64,000 nucleotides of DNA. Source: Zea mays (taxonomy: Eukaryota; Streptophyta; Magnoliopsida; Poales; Poaceae). The DNA lies in contig NC_050097.1 in assembly GCF_902167145.1 (NCBI RefSeq), positions 43,632,095-43,696,094 of the forward strand, written 5' to 3'. The notes beneath the pieces were generated by a model. The model saw only the letters and a program-made list of their open reading frames with translations. It was not told the DNA's origin and ran no database searches. Shown in pieces: positions 1-12,446 of the stretch. The translations under genes and the position numbers were made by a program. Within the stretch, counting starts at the first letter, position 1. Each line of letters starts with the position of its first letter.

Positions 1-259
1 TCGGTCTAGGTGACCGTTTGAGAGAGGGAAAGGGTTGAAAGAGACCCGGTCTTTGCGACCACCTCAACAGGGAGTAGGTTTGCAAGAACCGAACCTCGGT
101 AAAACAAATCATCGTGTCTCGATCTTTATTTGCTCACGATTTGTTTTGCACCCTCTCCCTCGGACTCGTTTATATTTCTAACGCTAACCCGGCTTGTAGT
201 TGTGCTTAAGTTTATAAATTTCAGATTCGCCCTATTCACCCCCCTCTAGGCGACTTTCA
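1..259 (+). repeat. Sirevirus 5' LTR, 3' part only
   Basis: The sequence matches the two halves of the interrupted 3' LTR (16534-16614 and 43818-44000) with about four or five differences by eye. It ends in the dinucleotide CA at 258-259, followed by two bases and then the primer binding site, which fixes the LTR boundary. Confidence 0.93.
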
Positions 260-261
260 AT

Positions 262-273
262 TGGTATCGGAGC
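262..273 (+). other. Primer binding site (initiator tRNA-Met type)
   Basis: TGGTATCGGAGC lies two bases after the LTR end. It is one base off the usual plant copia site complementary to the 3' end of initiator tRNA-Met (TGGTATCAGAGC). Confidence 0.85.
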
Positions 274-303
274 CGATGCTTCATTAGAGCCTGACCGCTT
301 GAA

Positions 304-2935
304 GTGATGTCAGGAGATCACACCAAGAAGGAGATGGTGACCGGCGAGAAGCCCGCTACAAGCCACGGGAAAGCTCCATCGGGAGAGTCCCGCAACAAGG
401 GGAAGGAAAAGAAATCCCCTTCACTCAAGTCGTGTCGGACTGGTGACAAGAAGAAGATGAGGAAGGTGGTCTACTACGAGACTGACTCCTCGTCGCCATC
501 CACCTCCGGCTCCGACACGCCGTCCGTAACTTCTAAGTGCCATGAGCACAAGAAGTTTAGTAAGATCCCCCTACGCTATCCTCGCATTTCTAAGCGTACT
601 CCATTACTTTCCGTCCCATTAGGCAAACCACCTATGTTTGATGGTGAAGATTATAATATGTGGAGTGATAAAATGAGGCATCATCTAACCTCACTCCACA
701 CTAGCATTTGGGATGTTGTTGAGATTTGTACAGGTACCATCACCAGGGGATGAAGACTATGATTCGGACGAGGTCGCCCAAATCCGGCACTTCAACTCTC
801 AAGCCACCACTATACTCCTCGCGTCTCTATGTCGAGAGGAGTATAACAAGGTGCAAGGATTGAAAAGTCCAAAGAGATTTGGGATGTACTCAAGACCGCG
901 CACGAAGGAGATGAGGTGACCAAAATCACCAAGCGGGAGACGATCGAGGGGGAGCTCGGTCGCTTCCGGCTTCGCCAAGGGGAGGAGCCACAAGACATGT
1001 ACAACCGCTTGAAGACCTTGGTGAACCAAGTGCGCAACCTCGGGAGCACAAAATGGGATGACCATGAGATGGTCAAGGTTATTCTAAGATCCCTCGTCTT
1101 TCTTAATCCTACGCAAGTTCAATTAATTCGAGGTAATCCTAGATATACACTAATGTCTCCCAAGGAAGTGATAGGTAATTTTGTGAGCTTTGAGTTGATG
1201 ATCAAAGGCTCAAAGAAAATTATCGAGCTAGATGGCCCCTCCACGTCCGAAGCACAACCGGTCGCATTCAAGGCGACAGAGGAGAAAAAGGAGGAGTCTA
1301 CATCAAGTAGACAACCCATCGACGCCTCTAAGCTTGACAACGAGGAGATGGCACTCATCATCAAGAGTTTCCGCCAAATCCTCAAGCAAAGGAGGGGGAA
1401 GGATTACAAGCCCCGCTCCAAGAAAGTGTGCTACAAATGTGGTAAGCCCAGTCATTTCATTGCTAAATGTCTGTTATCTAGTGATAGTGACAGGGGCGAC
1501 GACAAGAAGGGAAAGAGGAGAGAAAAGAAGAGGTACCACAAAAAGAGGGGTGGCGATGCCCATGTGTGCCTCGAGTGGGACTCCGAGGAGAGCTCCTCTA
1601 ACTCCTCCTCCGACGAGGACGCCGCCAACATCGCCGTCACCAAGGGCCTCCTCTTCCCAAACGTCAGCCACAAGTGCCTCATGGCAAAGGACGGCAAAAG
1701 GAAGAAGGTAAAATCAAAATCCTCCACTAAATATAAAACCTCTAGTGATGAGGAAAATGTTAGTGATGAGGAGGATAATTTGCGCATCCTTTTTGCCAAC
1801 CTAAACATGCAACAAAAAGAAAAACTAAATGAATTAATTAGTGCTATTCATGAGAAGGATGATCTCTTGGACTCTCAAGAGGACTTCCTAATTAAGGAAA
1901 ATAAGAAGCATGTTAAGGTTAAAAATGCTTACGCTCTAGAAGTAGAAAAATGTGAAAAACTATCTAGTGAGCTAAGCACTTGCCATGACACTATTGCCAA
2001 CCTTAGAAATGAAAATGCTAAATTAATTGCTAAGGTTGATTCTAATATTTGTGATGTTTCAATTCCCAATCTTAGAAATGATAATGATAACTTGCTTGCT
2101 AAGATTGAAGAATTGAATGTCTCTCTAGCTAGCCTTAAGATTGAAAATGAAAAATTAATTGCCAAGGCTAAAGAATTAGATGTTTGCAATGCTTCCATTT
2201 CTGATCTTAGAGATAACAATGATATTTTGCGTGCTAAGATTGTTGAACTTAATTCTTGCAAACCCTCTACATCTACCATTGAGCATGTCACTATTTGTAC
2301 TAGATGTAGAGATATTAACATTGATGCTATTCATGATCATATGGCTTTAATTAAACAACAAAATGATCACATGGCTCAACTTAATGCTAAGATTAATGAG
2401 CATGACTTAGAAAATGAAATTTTTTAAATTTGCTAGAAGCATGCTCTATAGTGGGAGACGCCCTCGCATCAAGGATGGCATTGGCTTCCAAAAAGGGGAC
2501 AATGTCAAACTTAATGCCCCTCCTAAGATATTGTCTAACTTTGTAAAGGGCAAGGCTCCCATGCCTCAGGATAACGAGGGTTACATTTTGTACCCTGCCG
2601 GTTACCCCAAGAGCAAAATTAGGAGAATTCATTCTAGGAAGTCTCACTCTGGCCCTAATCATGCTTTTATGTATAAGGGTGAGACATCTAGCTCTAGGCA
2701 ATCAACCCGTGCTAAATTTCTTAAGAAGAAAACTCCAATTGCATCAAATGATTCTAAAATTTCATTTAAAACTTTTGATGCATCTTATGTTTTAACTAAC
2801 AAATCCGGCAAGGTAGTTGCCAAATATGTTGGGGGCAAGCACAAGGGGTCAAAGACTTGTGTTTGGGTACCCAAAGTTCTTGTATCTAATGTCAAAGGAC
2901 CCAAAATCATTTGGGTACCTAAAATCAAGAACTAA
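304..2935 (+). pseudogene. Sirevirus gag, frameshifted
   Basis: This encodes the capsid/nucleocapsid polyprotein of the outer copia element. It opens with ATG at 304, 31 bp after the primer site, and has a basic, Ser-rich N-terminus. The capsid core follows from about 616, and a zinc knuckle of the CX2CX4HX4C type (CYKCGKPSHFIAKC) lies at about 1429-1470. A long Asn/Lys/Glu-rich coiled coil (about 1800-2420) and a basic tail ending in TAA at 2933-2935 complete it. The reading frame is broken at least three times: near 715-735, near 860-915, and at the T-run near 2418-2425, where the frame ending at 2427 gives way to the one ending at 2935. Pol lies in yet another frame. The coding capacity is dead. 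Confidence 0.88.
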
Positions 2936-2948
2936 ACTTGTTTTGTAG

Positions 2949-5900
2949 GTTTATGCATCCGGGGGCTCAAGTTGGATCATTGATAGCGGGTGCACAAACC
3001 ACATGACTGGGGAGAAGAAGATGTTCTCCTCCTATGAGATAAACCAAGATCCCCAAAGAGCGATCACATTCGGGGATGGAAACCAAGGTTTGGTCAAAGG
3101 ATTGGGTAAAATTGCTATATCACCTGACCATTCCATTTCCAATGTTTTTCTTGTAGATTCCTTAGATTACAACTTGCTTTCAGTTTCGCAATTATGTAAA
3201 ATGGGCTACAACTGTCTTTTTACGGATACAGGGGTCACTGTCTTTAGAAGAAGTGATGATTCAATAGCATTTAAGGGAGTGTTAGAGGGTCAGCTATACT
3301 TAGTAGATTTTGATAGAGCTGAACTCGACACTTGCTTAATTGCTAAGACTAACATGGGCTGGCTCTGGCATCGCCGACTAGCACATGTTGGAATGAAGAA
3401 TCTTCACAAACTTCTAAAGGGAGAACACATTTTGGGACTAACAAATGTTCATTTTGAGAAAGACAGGTTTTGTAGCGCATGTTAGGCAGGGAAGCAAGTT
3501 GGTGTTCATCATCCACACAAGAACATCATGACGACTGACAGGCCACTCGAGCTCCTACACATGGACCTATTCGGCCCGATAACTTACATAAGCATCGGCG
3601 GGAGTAAGTACTGTCTAGTTATTGTGTATGATTATTCTCGCTTCACTTGGGTGTTCTTTTTGCAGGAAAAATCTTATACCCAAGAGACCTTAAAGGGATT
3701 CTTGAGACGAGCTCAAAACGAGTTCGGCTTAAGGATCAAGAAGATTAGAAGCGACAACGGAACGGAGTTCAAGAATTCTCAAATTGAAGGCTTCCTTGAG
3801 GAGGAGGGCATCAAGCATGAGTTCTCTTCTCCCTACACTCCACAACAAAATGGTGTAGTGGAGAGGAAGAATCGAACTCTATTGGACATGGCAAGAACCA
3901 TGCTTGATGAGTACAAGACTTCGGATCGGTTTTGGGCCGAGGCGGTTAACACCGCTTGCTACGCCATCAACCGGTTGTATCTACACTGAATCCTCAAGAA
4001 GACATCATATGAACTCCTAACCGGTAAAAAGCCTAATGTTTCATATTTTAGAGTCTTTGGTAGCAAATGCTTTATTCTTGTTAAAAGAGGTAGAAAATCC
4101 AAATTTGCTCCTAAGGCTGTAGAAGGCTTTTTACTAGGATATGATTCAAACACAAGGGCATATAGAGTCTTTAACAAGTCCTCCGGACTAGTTGAAGTTT
4201 CTTGTGACATTGTGTTTGATGAGACTAACGGCTCTCAAGTAGAGCAAGTTGATCTTGATGATAGGTGATGAAGAGGCTCCGTGCGTCGCACTAAGGAACA
4301 TGTCCATTGGGGATGTGTGTCCTAAGGAATCCGAAGAGTCACCAAATGCACAAGATCAACCATCTTCCTCTACACAAGCATCTCCACCAACTCAAGATGA
4401 GGATAAGGCTCAAAATGATGAAGGGGAAGATCAAGAAGTTGAGCCACCTCAAGAGGAGAGCAATGATCAAGGGGGAGACACCCATGATCAAGATGAGGAA
4501 GATGAACAAGTTCCAAGACCGCCACACCCAAGAGTCCACCAAGCAATCCAACGAGATCATCCCGTCGACACCATCCTCGGTGACATTCATAAGGGGGTAA
4601 CCACTAGATCTCGTGTTGCACATTTTTGTGAGCATTACTCTTTTGTTTCCTCTATTGAGCCACACAGGGTAGAGGAAGCACTACAAGATTCGGATTGGAT
4701 GGTGGCGATGCAAGAGGAGCTCAACAATTTCACTAGGAACGAGGTATGGCATTTAGTTCCACGTCCTAATCAAAATGTTGTAGGAACCAAGTGGGTCTTC
4801 CACAACAAGCAAGATGAGCATGGTGTGGTGACAAGGAACAAAGCTCAACTTGTGGCCAAGGGATATTCACAAGTCGAAGGTTTGGATTTCGGTGAAACCT
4901 ATGCACCCGTAGCTAGGCTTGAGTCAATTCGCATATTACTTGCCTATGCTACTTACCATGGCTTTAAGCTTTACCAAATGGACGTGAAAAGTGCCTTCCT
5001 CAACGGACCAATCAAGGAAGAGGTCTATGTTGAGCAACCTCCCGGCTTTGAAGATAGTGAGTATCCTAACCACGTGTATAAACTCTCTAAGGCGCTTTAT
5101 GGGCTCAAGCAAGCCCCAAGAGCATGGTATGAATGCCTAAGAGATTTCCTTATCACTAATGGCTTCAAAGACGGAAAAGCCGATCCTACTTTATTTAATA
5201 AAACTCTTGACAATGATTTGTTTGTATGCCAAATTTATGTTGATGATATTATATTTGGGTCTACTAACGAATCTACATGTGAGGAATTTAGTAGGATCAT
5301 GACACAGAAATTCGAGATGTCAATGATGGGGAGTTGAAGTACTTCTTGGGATTTCAAGTGAAGCAACTCCAAGAGGGCACCTTCATTAGCCAAACGAAGT
5401 ATACTCAAGACATTCTAAACAAGTTTGGGATGAAGGATGCCAAGCCCATCAAGACACCCATGGAAACAAATGGGCATCTCGACCTCGACGCGGGAGGTAA
5501 ATCCGTCGATCAAAAGGTATACCGGTCGATGATAGGTTCTTTACTCTATTTATGTGCATCTCGACCGAACATAATGCTTTCCGTATGCATGTGTGCAAGA
5601 TTCCAAGCCGACCCTAAGGAAGCTCACCTTACGGCCGTAAAACGAATCTTGAGATATTTAGTTTATACTCCTAAGTTTGGGCTTTGGTACCCTCGGGGAT
5701 CCACATTTGATTTAATTGGTTACTCGGATGCCGATTGGGCAGGGTGTAAAATTAATAGAAAGAGCACATCGGGGACTTGCCAGTTCTTGGGAAGATCCTT
5801 GGTGTCTTGGGCTTCAAAGAAGCAAAATTCCGTAGATCTTTCTACCGCCGAAGCCGAGTACATTGCTGCAGGTCATTGTTGCGCACAATTACTTTGGATA

Positions 5901-6176
5901 AGGCAAACCCTCAGGGACTATGGTTACAAATTAACCAAAGTTCCTCTTCTATGTGATAATGAGAGTGCAATCCGCATGGCGGATAATCCCGTTGAGCATA
6001 GTCGCACTAAACACATAGCCATTCTGTATCATTTTCTTAGGGATCACCAACAAAAGGGAGATATCGAAATTGCATATATTAACACCAAGGAACAATTAGC
6101 CGATATCTTTACCAAGCCGCTAGATGAACAAACTTTTAACAAACTTAGGCATGAGCTAAATATTCTTGATTCTAGG
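2949..6176 (+). pseudogene. Sirevirus pol (PR-INT-RT-RH), multiply broken
   Basis: The order is copia. Protease carries the DSGCTNHMTG active-site region at about 2982. The GAG-pre-integrase zinc region (HRRLAH with the FCSAC pair) ends near 3482. The integrase core spans about 3528-3990 (DLFGP, SDNGTEF, ERKNR). Reverse transcriptase has the YVDD motif near 5239. RNase H spans about 5700-6150 (SDADWAG, STAEAEY). Lesions are a TAG just before the protease (2946-2948), TAG at 3483-3485, TGA at 3987-3989, a frameshift near 4258-4268 and another near 5330. The last four codons and the stop were separated by the Grande-like insertion and now lie at 14732-14743. Confidence 0.9.
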
Positions 6177-6859
6177 TGTTGGGGACTTGTTCTCAAATAC
6201 TAAGAGTTAAGAACAAGGCAACATGAAAAGTGTTAAATGTTAAAGTCCTTCGTCCTTCGAGACATTATTTCCCTTCGGATATAATGAATTCTGGACGAAG
6301 GTTGTGAAGGAAAAACCTTCGTAAACACAATAAATGATGAGGAAGAATTCATATATGAAATACGAAAAAATAACATAAACATTATCATCAATTTATTTTT
6401 ATTTATATTACCATATCCACAATAACAAATTATAGATGTACCTTCGGTTTGAAGGAAAGCAAGGGTACAAGCGTGATGCAAAAAGCGAATGCCAAGTAAG
6501 CGTGAACAGTACGGGAGTACTGTTCATCTATTTATAGGCAAGGGACGCAGCCCATGTAAAATTACATTCATGCCCTTTATATTTGCTAATAACTCTATAG
6601 TAATTCTTCGAGGTCTAATTTGCCTTTTCATCTTTAAGTCGGTTCCCCTTTTCTACTGTCATGCCGAAGCTTTCCTGCGCACAGCTTCGTGATCACCTTG
6701 TCCTTCGTCATAATCATCTTTTGTCTCGCTCAGGCTTCGTCCCGACCATGCTCTGTATGCTCATGATCCGAATCCGAAGATACCTGTTCACATATTTCAC
6801 TTGGAAAACATTGTCAAATCATGTTTTTGAGGACCTTCGGAAGCCGAAGGCCCCCAACA
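6177..6859 (-). repeat. Grande-like 3' LTR
   Basis: This is a direct repeat of 14044-14726 with about 14 differences over 683 bp by eye. It contains a minus-strand TATA motif (TATAAATA, 6529-6536). The adjacent purine-rich stretch just inside the element (minus strand, 6860-6870) is the likely polypurine tract. Confidence 0.93.
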
Positions 6860-7014
6860 GTAGCCCCTCGCAATATTAATTTGCTAGAATAATAAATTCA
6901 GATTGCGATATGGACGAAGGCCTTAAGCCGAAGGTCCGAAAAAACACCTTCCCTTTGCTAGAATAGCAATAGTCAATGACAAGTGGGGCCCTGCCACTTG
7001 CGACGTATTGGGCG

Positions 7015-7023
7015 TATAAATAA
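7015..7023 (+). promoter_or_regulatory. TATA box candidate for the antisense gene
   Basis: TATAAATAA occurs on the + strand 145 bp upstream of the ATG at 7168 and inside the element, downstream of the LTR. It suggests that the antisense gene has its own promoter and is not read from an LTR. This is inference from motif and position only. Confidence 0.5.
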
Positions 7024-7167
7024 GAACGCTCCGCGAGCACATTTAGCACGCTTTCTTGCCGTCGGCTCTTGCCTTCCTAATTTTTAGCTCTTTGCACACC
7101 AACGCTTGCCTGGCTTTTTAAATTTTTAAGCTTCGTCTTTGAGAGCACTTTCTTAGCATTTTCGAAG

Positions 7168-10100
7168 ATGTCTGAAGACAAGAAAGCTATCGCTGAGTTG
7201 AAGCTAAGCCTTTCCGAAGAGATGAATCTCGGCTTCCTTGAATCAATAGCAAAGACAAATACAGAGAAGATTACTAGGGAGATTTTAGAGGGTTTGTCTG
7301 AAGACACTGGTGACAGTGACAGCTATGATGTGGAAAGTGGTGGTGAAGATTCCGAAGATCGACCTTGGCGACCAAGCCATGCAGTTTTTGGAAAATCAAG
7401 CATTAAACAAAGCCATCTTGTCAATATGAGGGGTAGATATTTTCGGGATTTATCTATTGTGAGGGCTGACGAAGGAGAGAAAACTTGTCCGACTCCCGAG
7501 GAAAATGAAGTCGTGATATTCCGAAGCTTCTTTAAGGCTGGACTTCGGTTTCCTTTGAGCAGTTTCATGGTAGAAGTTTTGAAGATATTTGAAATCTGCC
7601 TCCATCAACTTACTCCCGAAGCAATCATAAGGATGGGAATCTTCGTATGGGCCATGAAGAGCCAAGGTTTGGAGCCAAATGCAAAAAGTTTCTGCAGTAT
7701 GCATGAGTTATTGTATGAGACAAAACCATGGGGTAAGGAGAAATATCACAACAATTTTGGCTGTTATAGTTTTGGTGCTCGCTCTGGGTCAAGCTGTCCC
7801 GTGCCAACTTTTCGGAAGAGATGGCCTGGGGACTGGATGAAGGAATGGTTCTATGTGAAAAACGACTTGAAAACGCGAGAAGATATTAAAGATATCATTA
7901 TGCGCCCTATCTGGCAGCGCTTCGGCCTTAGGAAACCGAAGGTGGAAATTGACGAAGCAGCCGAAGAATGCCAGAGGGCCTTCGACGTGGTTTTCTCTTC
8001 CATCGGGACAAGGGATTTGATCCAAGAACACATTGCCTTCAGAGTATGGCCGCTTGCAGAAAAGTGGGAAATGCCAAAGGAAACCGTCAGCGAACCTAAC
8101 GAAGGTGGACTAGTTAGGTTAAAATTCACCTTCAAATATGGAGATAAGTTCATCGAGCCAAATGATGACTGGCTTAAAAGTATTGAGGCCATAAGCGATG
8201 AGCTGCTTGGGCGATACTCGAAGGCAGAAGATACTGCACTGTCCGCAGCCTTCGGAGGCCGGAAGAAGAAAAGGTTGAACCGAGTATTTGATGCCATTGG
8301 GTTCGTATATCCTGACTACCGTTACCCAACACGGGGTCAAAAAAGGAAAGATACGGCTTCTGCGAAGGAAGTTGCTTCAGCCGCTCTTAGTGAGCCAGCG
8401 CCGAAGAGGAAGAAGATAAAGGTTCTTACGCACCGGCCACGCTATATCGAACCGGCCACAGTGCCCGAGTTTGTCGGTGAATCCTCTTCGGCCCCCGAAG
8501 CCAAGGAGCTGACTCCCCTGCCGAATATTGAAGAGCCGATCATAATGCCAGAGATAGAGAAAACAGAAGAACCGAAGGCTAAAGAAACAAGGACATCTGA
8601 AATTTTAAGTCCTTCAGCAAAAGTTGAAGTACCTGATAGTCGCCTAGAGGGGAGGGTGAATAGGGCGAAACTGAAATTCACAAAATTAATCACAACTACA
8701 AGCCGTGTTAGCGTTAGAAATATAAACGAGTCCGTGAAAGAGGGTGCAAAACAAATCGTAATCAAATAAGGAGTGTGACACGCGGATTTGTTTTACCGAG
8801 GTTCGGTTTTCGCAAACCTACTCCCCGTTGAGGAGGCCACAAAGGCCGGGTCTCTTTCAACCCTTCCCTCTCTCAAACGGTCCCTCGAACCGAGTGAGCT
8901 TTCTTTTCTCAATCACTTGGAACACAAAGTTCCTACAAGGATCACCACAAGATTGGTGTCTCTTGTCTCAATTACAAGTGAGTTTGATCGCAATGAAAGA
9001 ATCAAGAAAGCACGATTGCAAAAGCCAAGCGACAAGAGCGACAAATAACACACGGATCACTTTCTCTCTCAAGTCACTAATCACTAATGATCTCTTTTCT
9101 CAATTGTGAAACTTGGAGAGATGGAGGCTTTGAATGTGTCTTGGAATGGATTGCTAGCTCTTGTATTGAATGTTGAAGGTTGGAATGCTTGGGTGTGTGA
9201 ATGGAGGTGGTTGGGGTTGTATTTATAGCCACCAACCACTTCCTAGCCGTTACTCCATTCTGCTGAGCGCGGACGGTCCGCGAGCCAGGTCCGGACGGTC
9301 CGCCCCTGTAGATCAACGGCTGAAAATGCAACGGTCAGCAGTAACGGCTATATCAACGGCTATATTGCATTTAATGCGACGTCAGATGTCACACAGAGCC
9401 AGTCGCAGACGGTCCGGTCGTGCACCCCGGACGGTCCGCGAGGCCCCCTATAATTCATTTCTCCGAACCCGTTACCTTCGGGTTTTTCGGTTTCTTACCG
9501 ACCGGACGGTCCGCGCCTGAGGCCGGACGGTCCGCGCGAGGGCTCGGACGGTCTTTGCTTTTCTTCCGGACAGTCCGTAATGGAAACTTGTATTTTTGCA
9601 TTGGTTCTGTCCGAGAGTCATTCTAGTGTTGCGGACGGTCCGCTGCAAGGGCCCGGACGGTCCGCGCTTGGCCTGTTTTTCCAAAAAGCTTCTCCTGACC
9701 GGAATAATCTACGGTATTCCGGACAGTCGATTTAGTATAGTTATAGATGAACTTTTGGCACCTGTAGAACGTATAATCTAGAGCAAACTAGTTAGTTCAT
9801 CAATTTGTGTTGGGCAATTCAACCACCAAAATAATTTAGGAACTAGGTGTAAGCCTAATTCCCTTTCAGTACCAAAAAGCCAAAAGGGTCCAGCATTGAC
9901 CCCCAAAAGGAAAAGGATGGTTAATGTATTGGATGTATTGGAGACAATAAAGTCTTCAAGCATTACTCCGAAGAAAATTGTCGAAACTCCCGAAGTGCAA
10001 ATCGAAGCCTTTGGTGCGGAAGCTTCAAAGCACCAAGCTGAGACTGAAGCTGGGCCTTCAGAGCCCGCCAAGGTGGAATCCTTGGAAACCAAAGAAACAG

Positions 10101-11546
10101 AAGCAGCAGAACAAATTTTAACTAAAGAAACTGGCACTGCCGCCCCCGAAGCATTTTGCGAAGCTTCCAATTATATTTTACGACATGCTTCGGGGAAAGA
10201 GTTGAGTGAAAAAGAAAAGCAAGAGGCTCAGTTCTATGCCTAAAAACTGAAATATCCAAAGGGGGCATTGATATTCAACGGCAGCGGAGAAGAAGACTTC
10301 TTGTATTGTCTCCCTGATAGCAAGGAAATTTCTGTCTGTCGAGAGATGAGCAAAAGCTTCAGATTCCCAACACTAGAAGACGGGCTCTCAGTGTTGTCAA
10401 AGAACGAGCTGGCCGACAGCTTAGCGTACAATAGTTTAAAGGTGAAAAAATGAGATCTTTGTATTATCTCTTGAAACCAAAAATTTTCATTTGCTTAAAC
10501 TTATTGACACACATTTTTTTTCTCAGGGTCTTATTCTTAGCAATGTCCTCAGGGCACAAAAAGATGTCGAAGACGAAGGGTGTACCATAGCCTTGAGCAA
10601 CCTTCGTTCCGAAGTAATTGAACTAAGGAACGAAGGTCTCGAAAAAGATAAAATATTACACTCGTTAGTGAATAAAATAAAAGAAGACGAAGCTGCTTTC
10701 AAAGCTCAAGCTGAGGCTCAGAAGCGCGAAATTGAGGATCTTCAGAAACAGTTAATCAGAGCTAAAGAAGAGTGCACACTTGAAGAAACAAAACAAGAAA
10801 TTAGTGAACAATGGGCCAATCATTTAGAAAAAAACGTTGAAGAGCTTCGTGCATCCAAGAAAAAGTGTTATGAAAAATCTATAGAATGTGTTAAGAAAAT
10901 AAGAACCAACTTCGCCAGCGTTGGCGCATTCTCAAGTGAGGAGAACTTCATAAGGGGTGACCCCGAAGGCCAAATTGGATGGATCAGCCACGAAGCTGAA
11001 GCTTTTGAAGAAGTTTTGAATAGCCGTGGAGACATATGTGCCTTTTCGGGTGCCAGGGGGATTGCCACTATTTTGGAGAGGAAAGGCTGTGACCATGTGA
11101 AATTCTTAGCACAATCCGAAGCCGCCTTATCCTCTGAAGATATAAAAGACCCTTCGGCCGAAGCGAGCCTGGTCGGTGCAAAATTTTTCACCGACATCTG
11201 GGACAATGGTGGCCGGGAGATGACCCAAGAAATTATACGAAAAAGCGAGAAAGGTATTCATGACGCTAGAAAAGTAGCAGAGGCCGCTGAGAAAAGTGCA
11301 AATCTCGAAGAGCAAATAGGTATTGACTTGTAGTTTTTGGCTCTTTGTTGTAATTTTCTGATTTCGAACTTGTTTACGCTTTGTAACACAGCCGCACTTT
11401 CTCCTCCCTCAGAGCCTGCCGAGCCATCGGCGGACCCCCACGTGAAGGGGGACGACGAAATTAGAAAAATGGCCAAAGCCATCATGGATAAAGTTGTTGA
11501 TCAGCTACTAAACGAAGCTGCAGAAGTAGTTCTAAGGGAAGATTAG
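7168..11546 (+). pseudogene. Antisense, intron-containing gene of the Grande-like element (transposase_28-like protein)
   Basis: The gene runs opposite to the element's gag. Exon 1 starts at ATG 7168 and is split by a solo LTR: it reads to 8633 and resumes in frame at 9874, ending at 10441. A GT-AG intron follows (10442-10526), then exon 2 (10527-11319), a second GT-AG intron (11320-11391) and exon 3 (11392-11546, stop TAG). Phases agree at every junction, giving 994 codons including the stop. The N-terminal half resembles the plant family annotated as putative gypsy-type transposon (transposase_28), with a basic stretch PKRKKIK that could be a nuclear signal. Exon 2 is Glu/Lys-rich and looks like a coiled coil. 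Two breaks exist: the solo LTR and an in-frame TAA at 10241-10243. The molecular function is unknown to me. The protein continuing past 8633 to about 8769 is an artefact of reading into the solo LTR. Confidence 0.75.
8634..9868 (-). mobile_element. Solo LTR of a Sirevirus, inserted in the antisense gene
   Basis: A 1235-bp LTR in reverse orientation, bounded by TG at 8634 and CA at 9868, is flanked by the perfect duplication gtacc (8629-8633 and 9869-9873). Its ends match the reverse complement of the outer Sirevirus LTR, but the middle differs. The middle carries about eleven copies of a GGACGGTCCG-like palindrome. A minus-strand TATA motif (TATAAATA) lies at 9220-9227. No internal element sequence is present, so it is the product of recombination between two LTRs of a full element. 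Confidence 0.92.
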
Positions 11547-12000
11547 ATATTATTGTAAAAACATTTAGAATGTAATGTTTGTTGAGGAACATGTGTAATA
11601 TTTTGTAACTTTGAATGTAATGTATAAGCTATTTATGGTTCTATTCTTTACGATGCATGAAACTTCACATACATACCGTTTTTGAGCCTTCGGCGAAAAA
11701 ACACCTTCCCTTCTTTTCATGCTTCGTAAATAATATCTGTGTTTTCATAAAATCAGTAACCAATCCTCATAAAATCAGTAACCAATAGATCTTTTCATTT
11801 CAGAGTTTGACGAAGGTATAGTTCTTCAATAACTATCTTTGTGCCCTGGCACTATTTCTTCGAAACAATCTTCGAATATCAACACTGAAACCCCCTTCTT
11901 GCGTCGTTGATGCAATATGATGTATGATGTTATGCTATGCAAATGATGTGATGATGTGATGTTATGCAAAATGATATTTGCCGAAGATCGACTTTTTTCA

Positions 12001-12191
12001 CTGCAAGCCTCCCTTAGGAGCTTCTTCGCCTTTTACTTCAGCGGAATCAGCGTTTATTTTTCGCTGTAAGCCTCCCTTAGGAGCTTCTTCGCTTTTTACT
12101 TTCAGCGGAATCAACGTTTATTTTTCGCTGTAAGCCACCGTTAGGAGCTTCTTCGCCTTTTACTTTCAGCGGAATCAGCGTTTATTTTTTG
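12001..12191. repeat. Three tandem 63-64 bp repeats
   Basis: Units start at 12001, 12064 and 12128; each contains a CTTAGGAGCTTCTTCG-like core and an AGCGGAATCA..CGTTTATTT stretch. They lie between the stop of the antisense gene (11546) and the stop of gag on the other strand (12447). This is the gap where the two convergent transcripts would end. Confidence 0.85.
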
Positions 12192-12446
12192 CTGTAAGCT
12201 CTGCATTCCCTTCGGAACGACTTTTGAGCTCAAAACTTACACTGCGCTCCCTTAGGAACGACTTTTTGTTATTTCAAAGATTCACCCCGTAACCATAAGT
12301 TCTTATGCTTCGGCAACTTTTTGGACTCCGTTATTCTGTGAAGAAGGTATACTTGTACTATAGCAAAGGCGAAGCTATTACAAGAAATTGAAAACGACAA
12401 GAAAATGATACTGAATGCAAAAACTGCTGCCGAGGTAGGATATTTG

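Noticed and set aside
8634..8769. C-terminal 45 codons continuing the antisense exon
   Set aside because: They are translated from the solo LTR beyond the gtacc duplication. The true exon continues at 9874.
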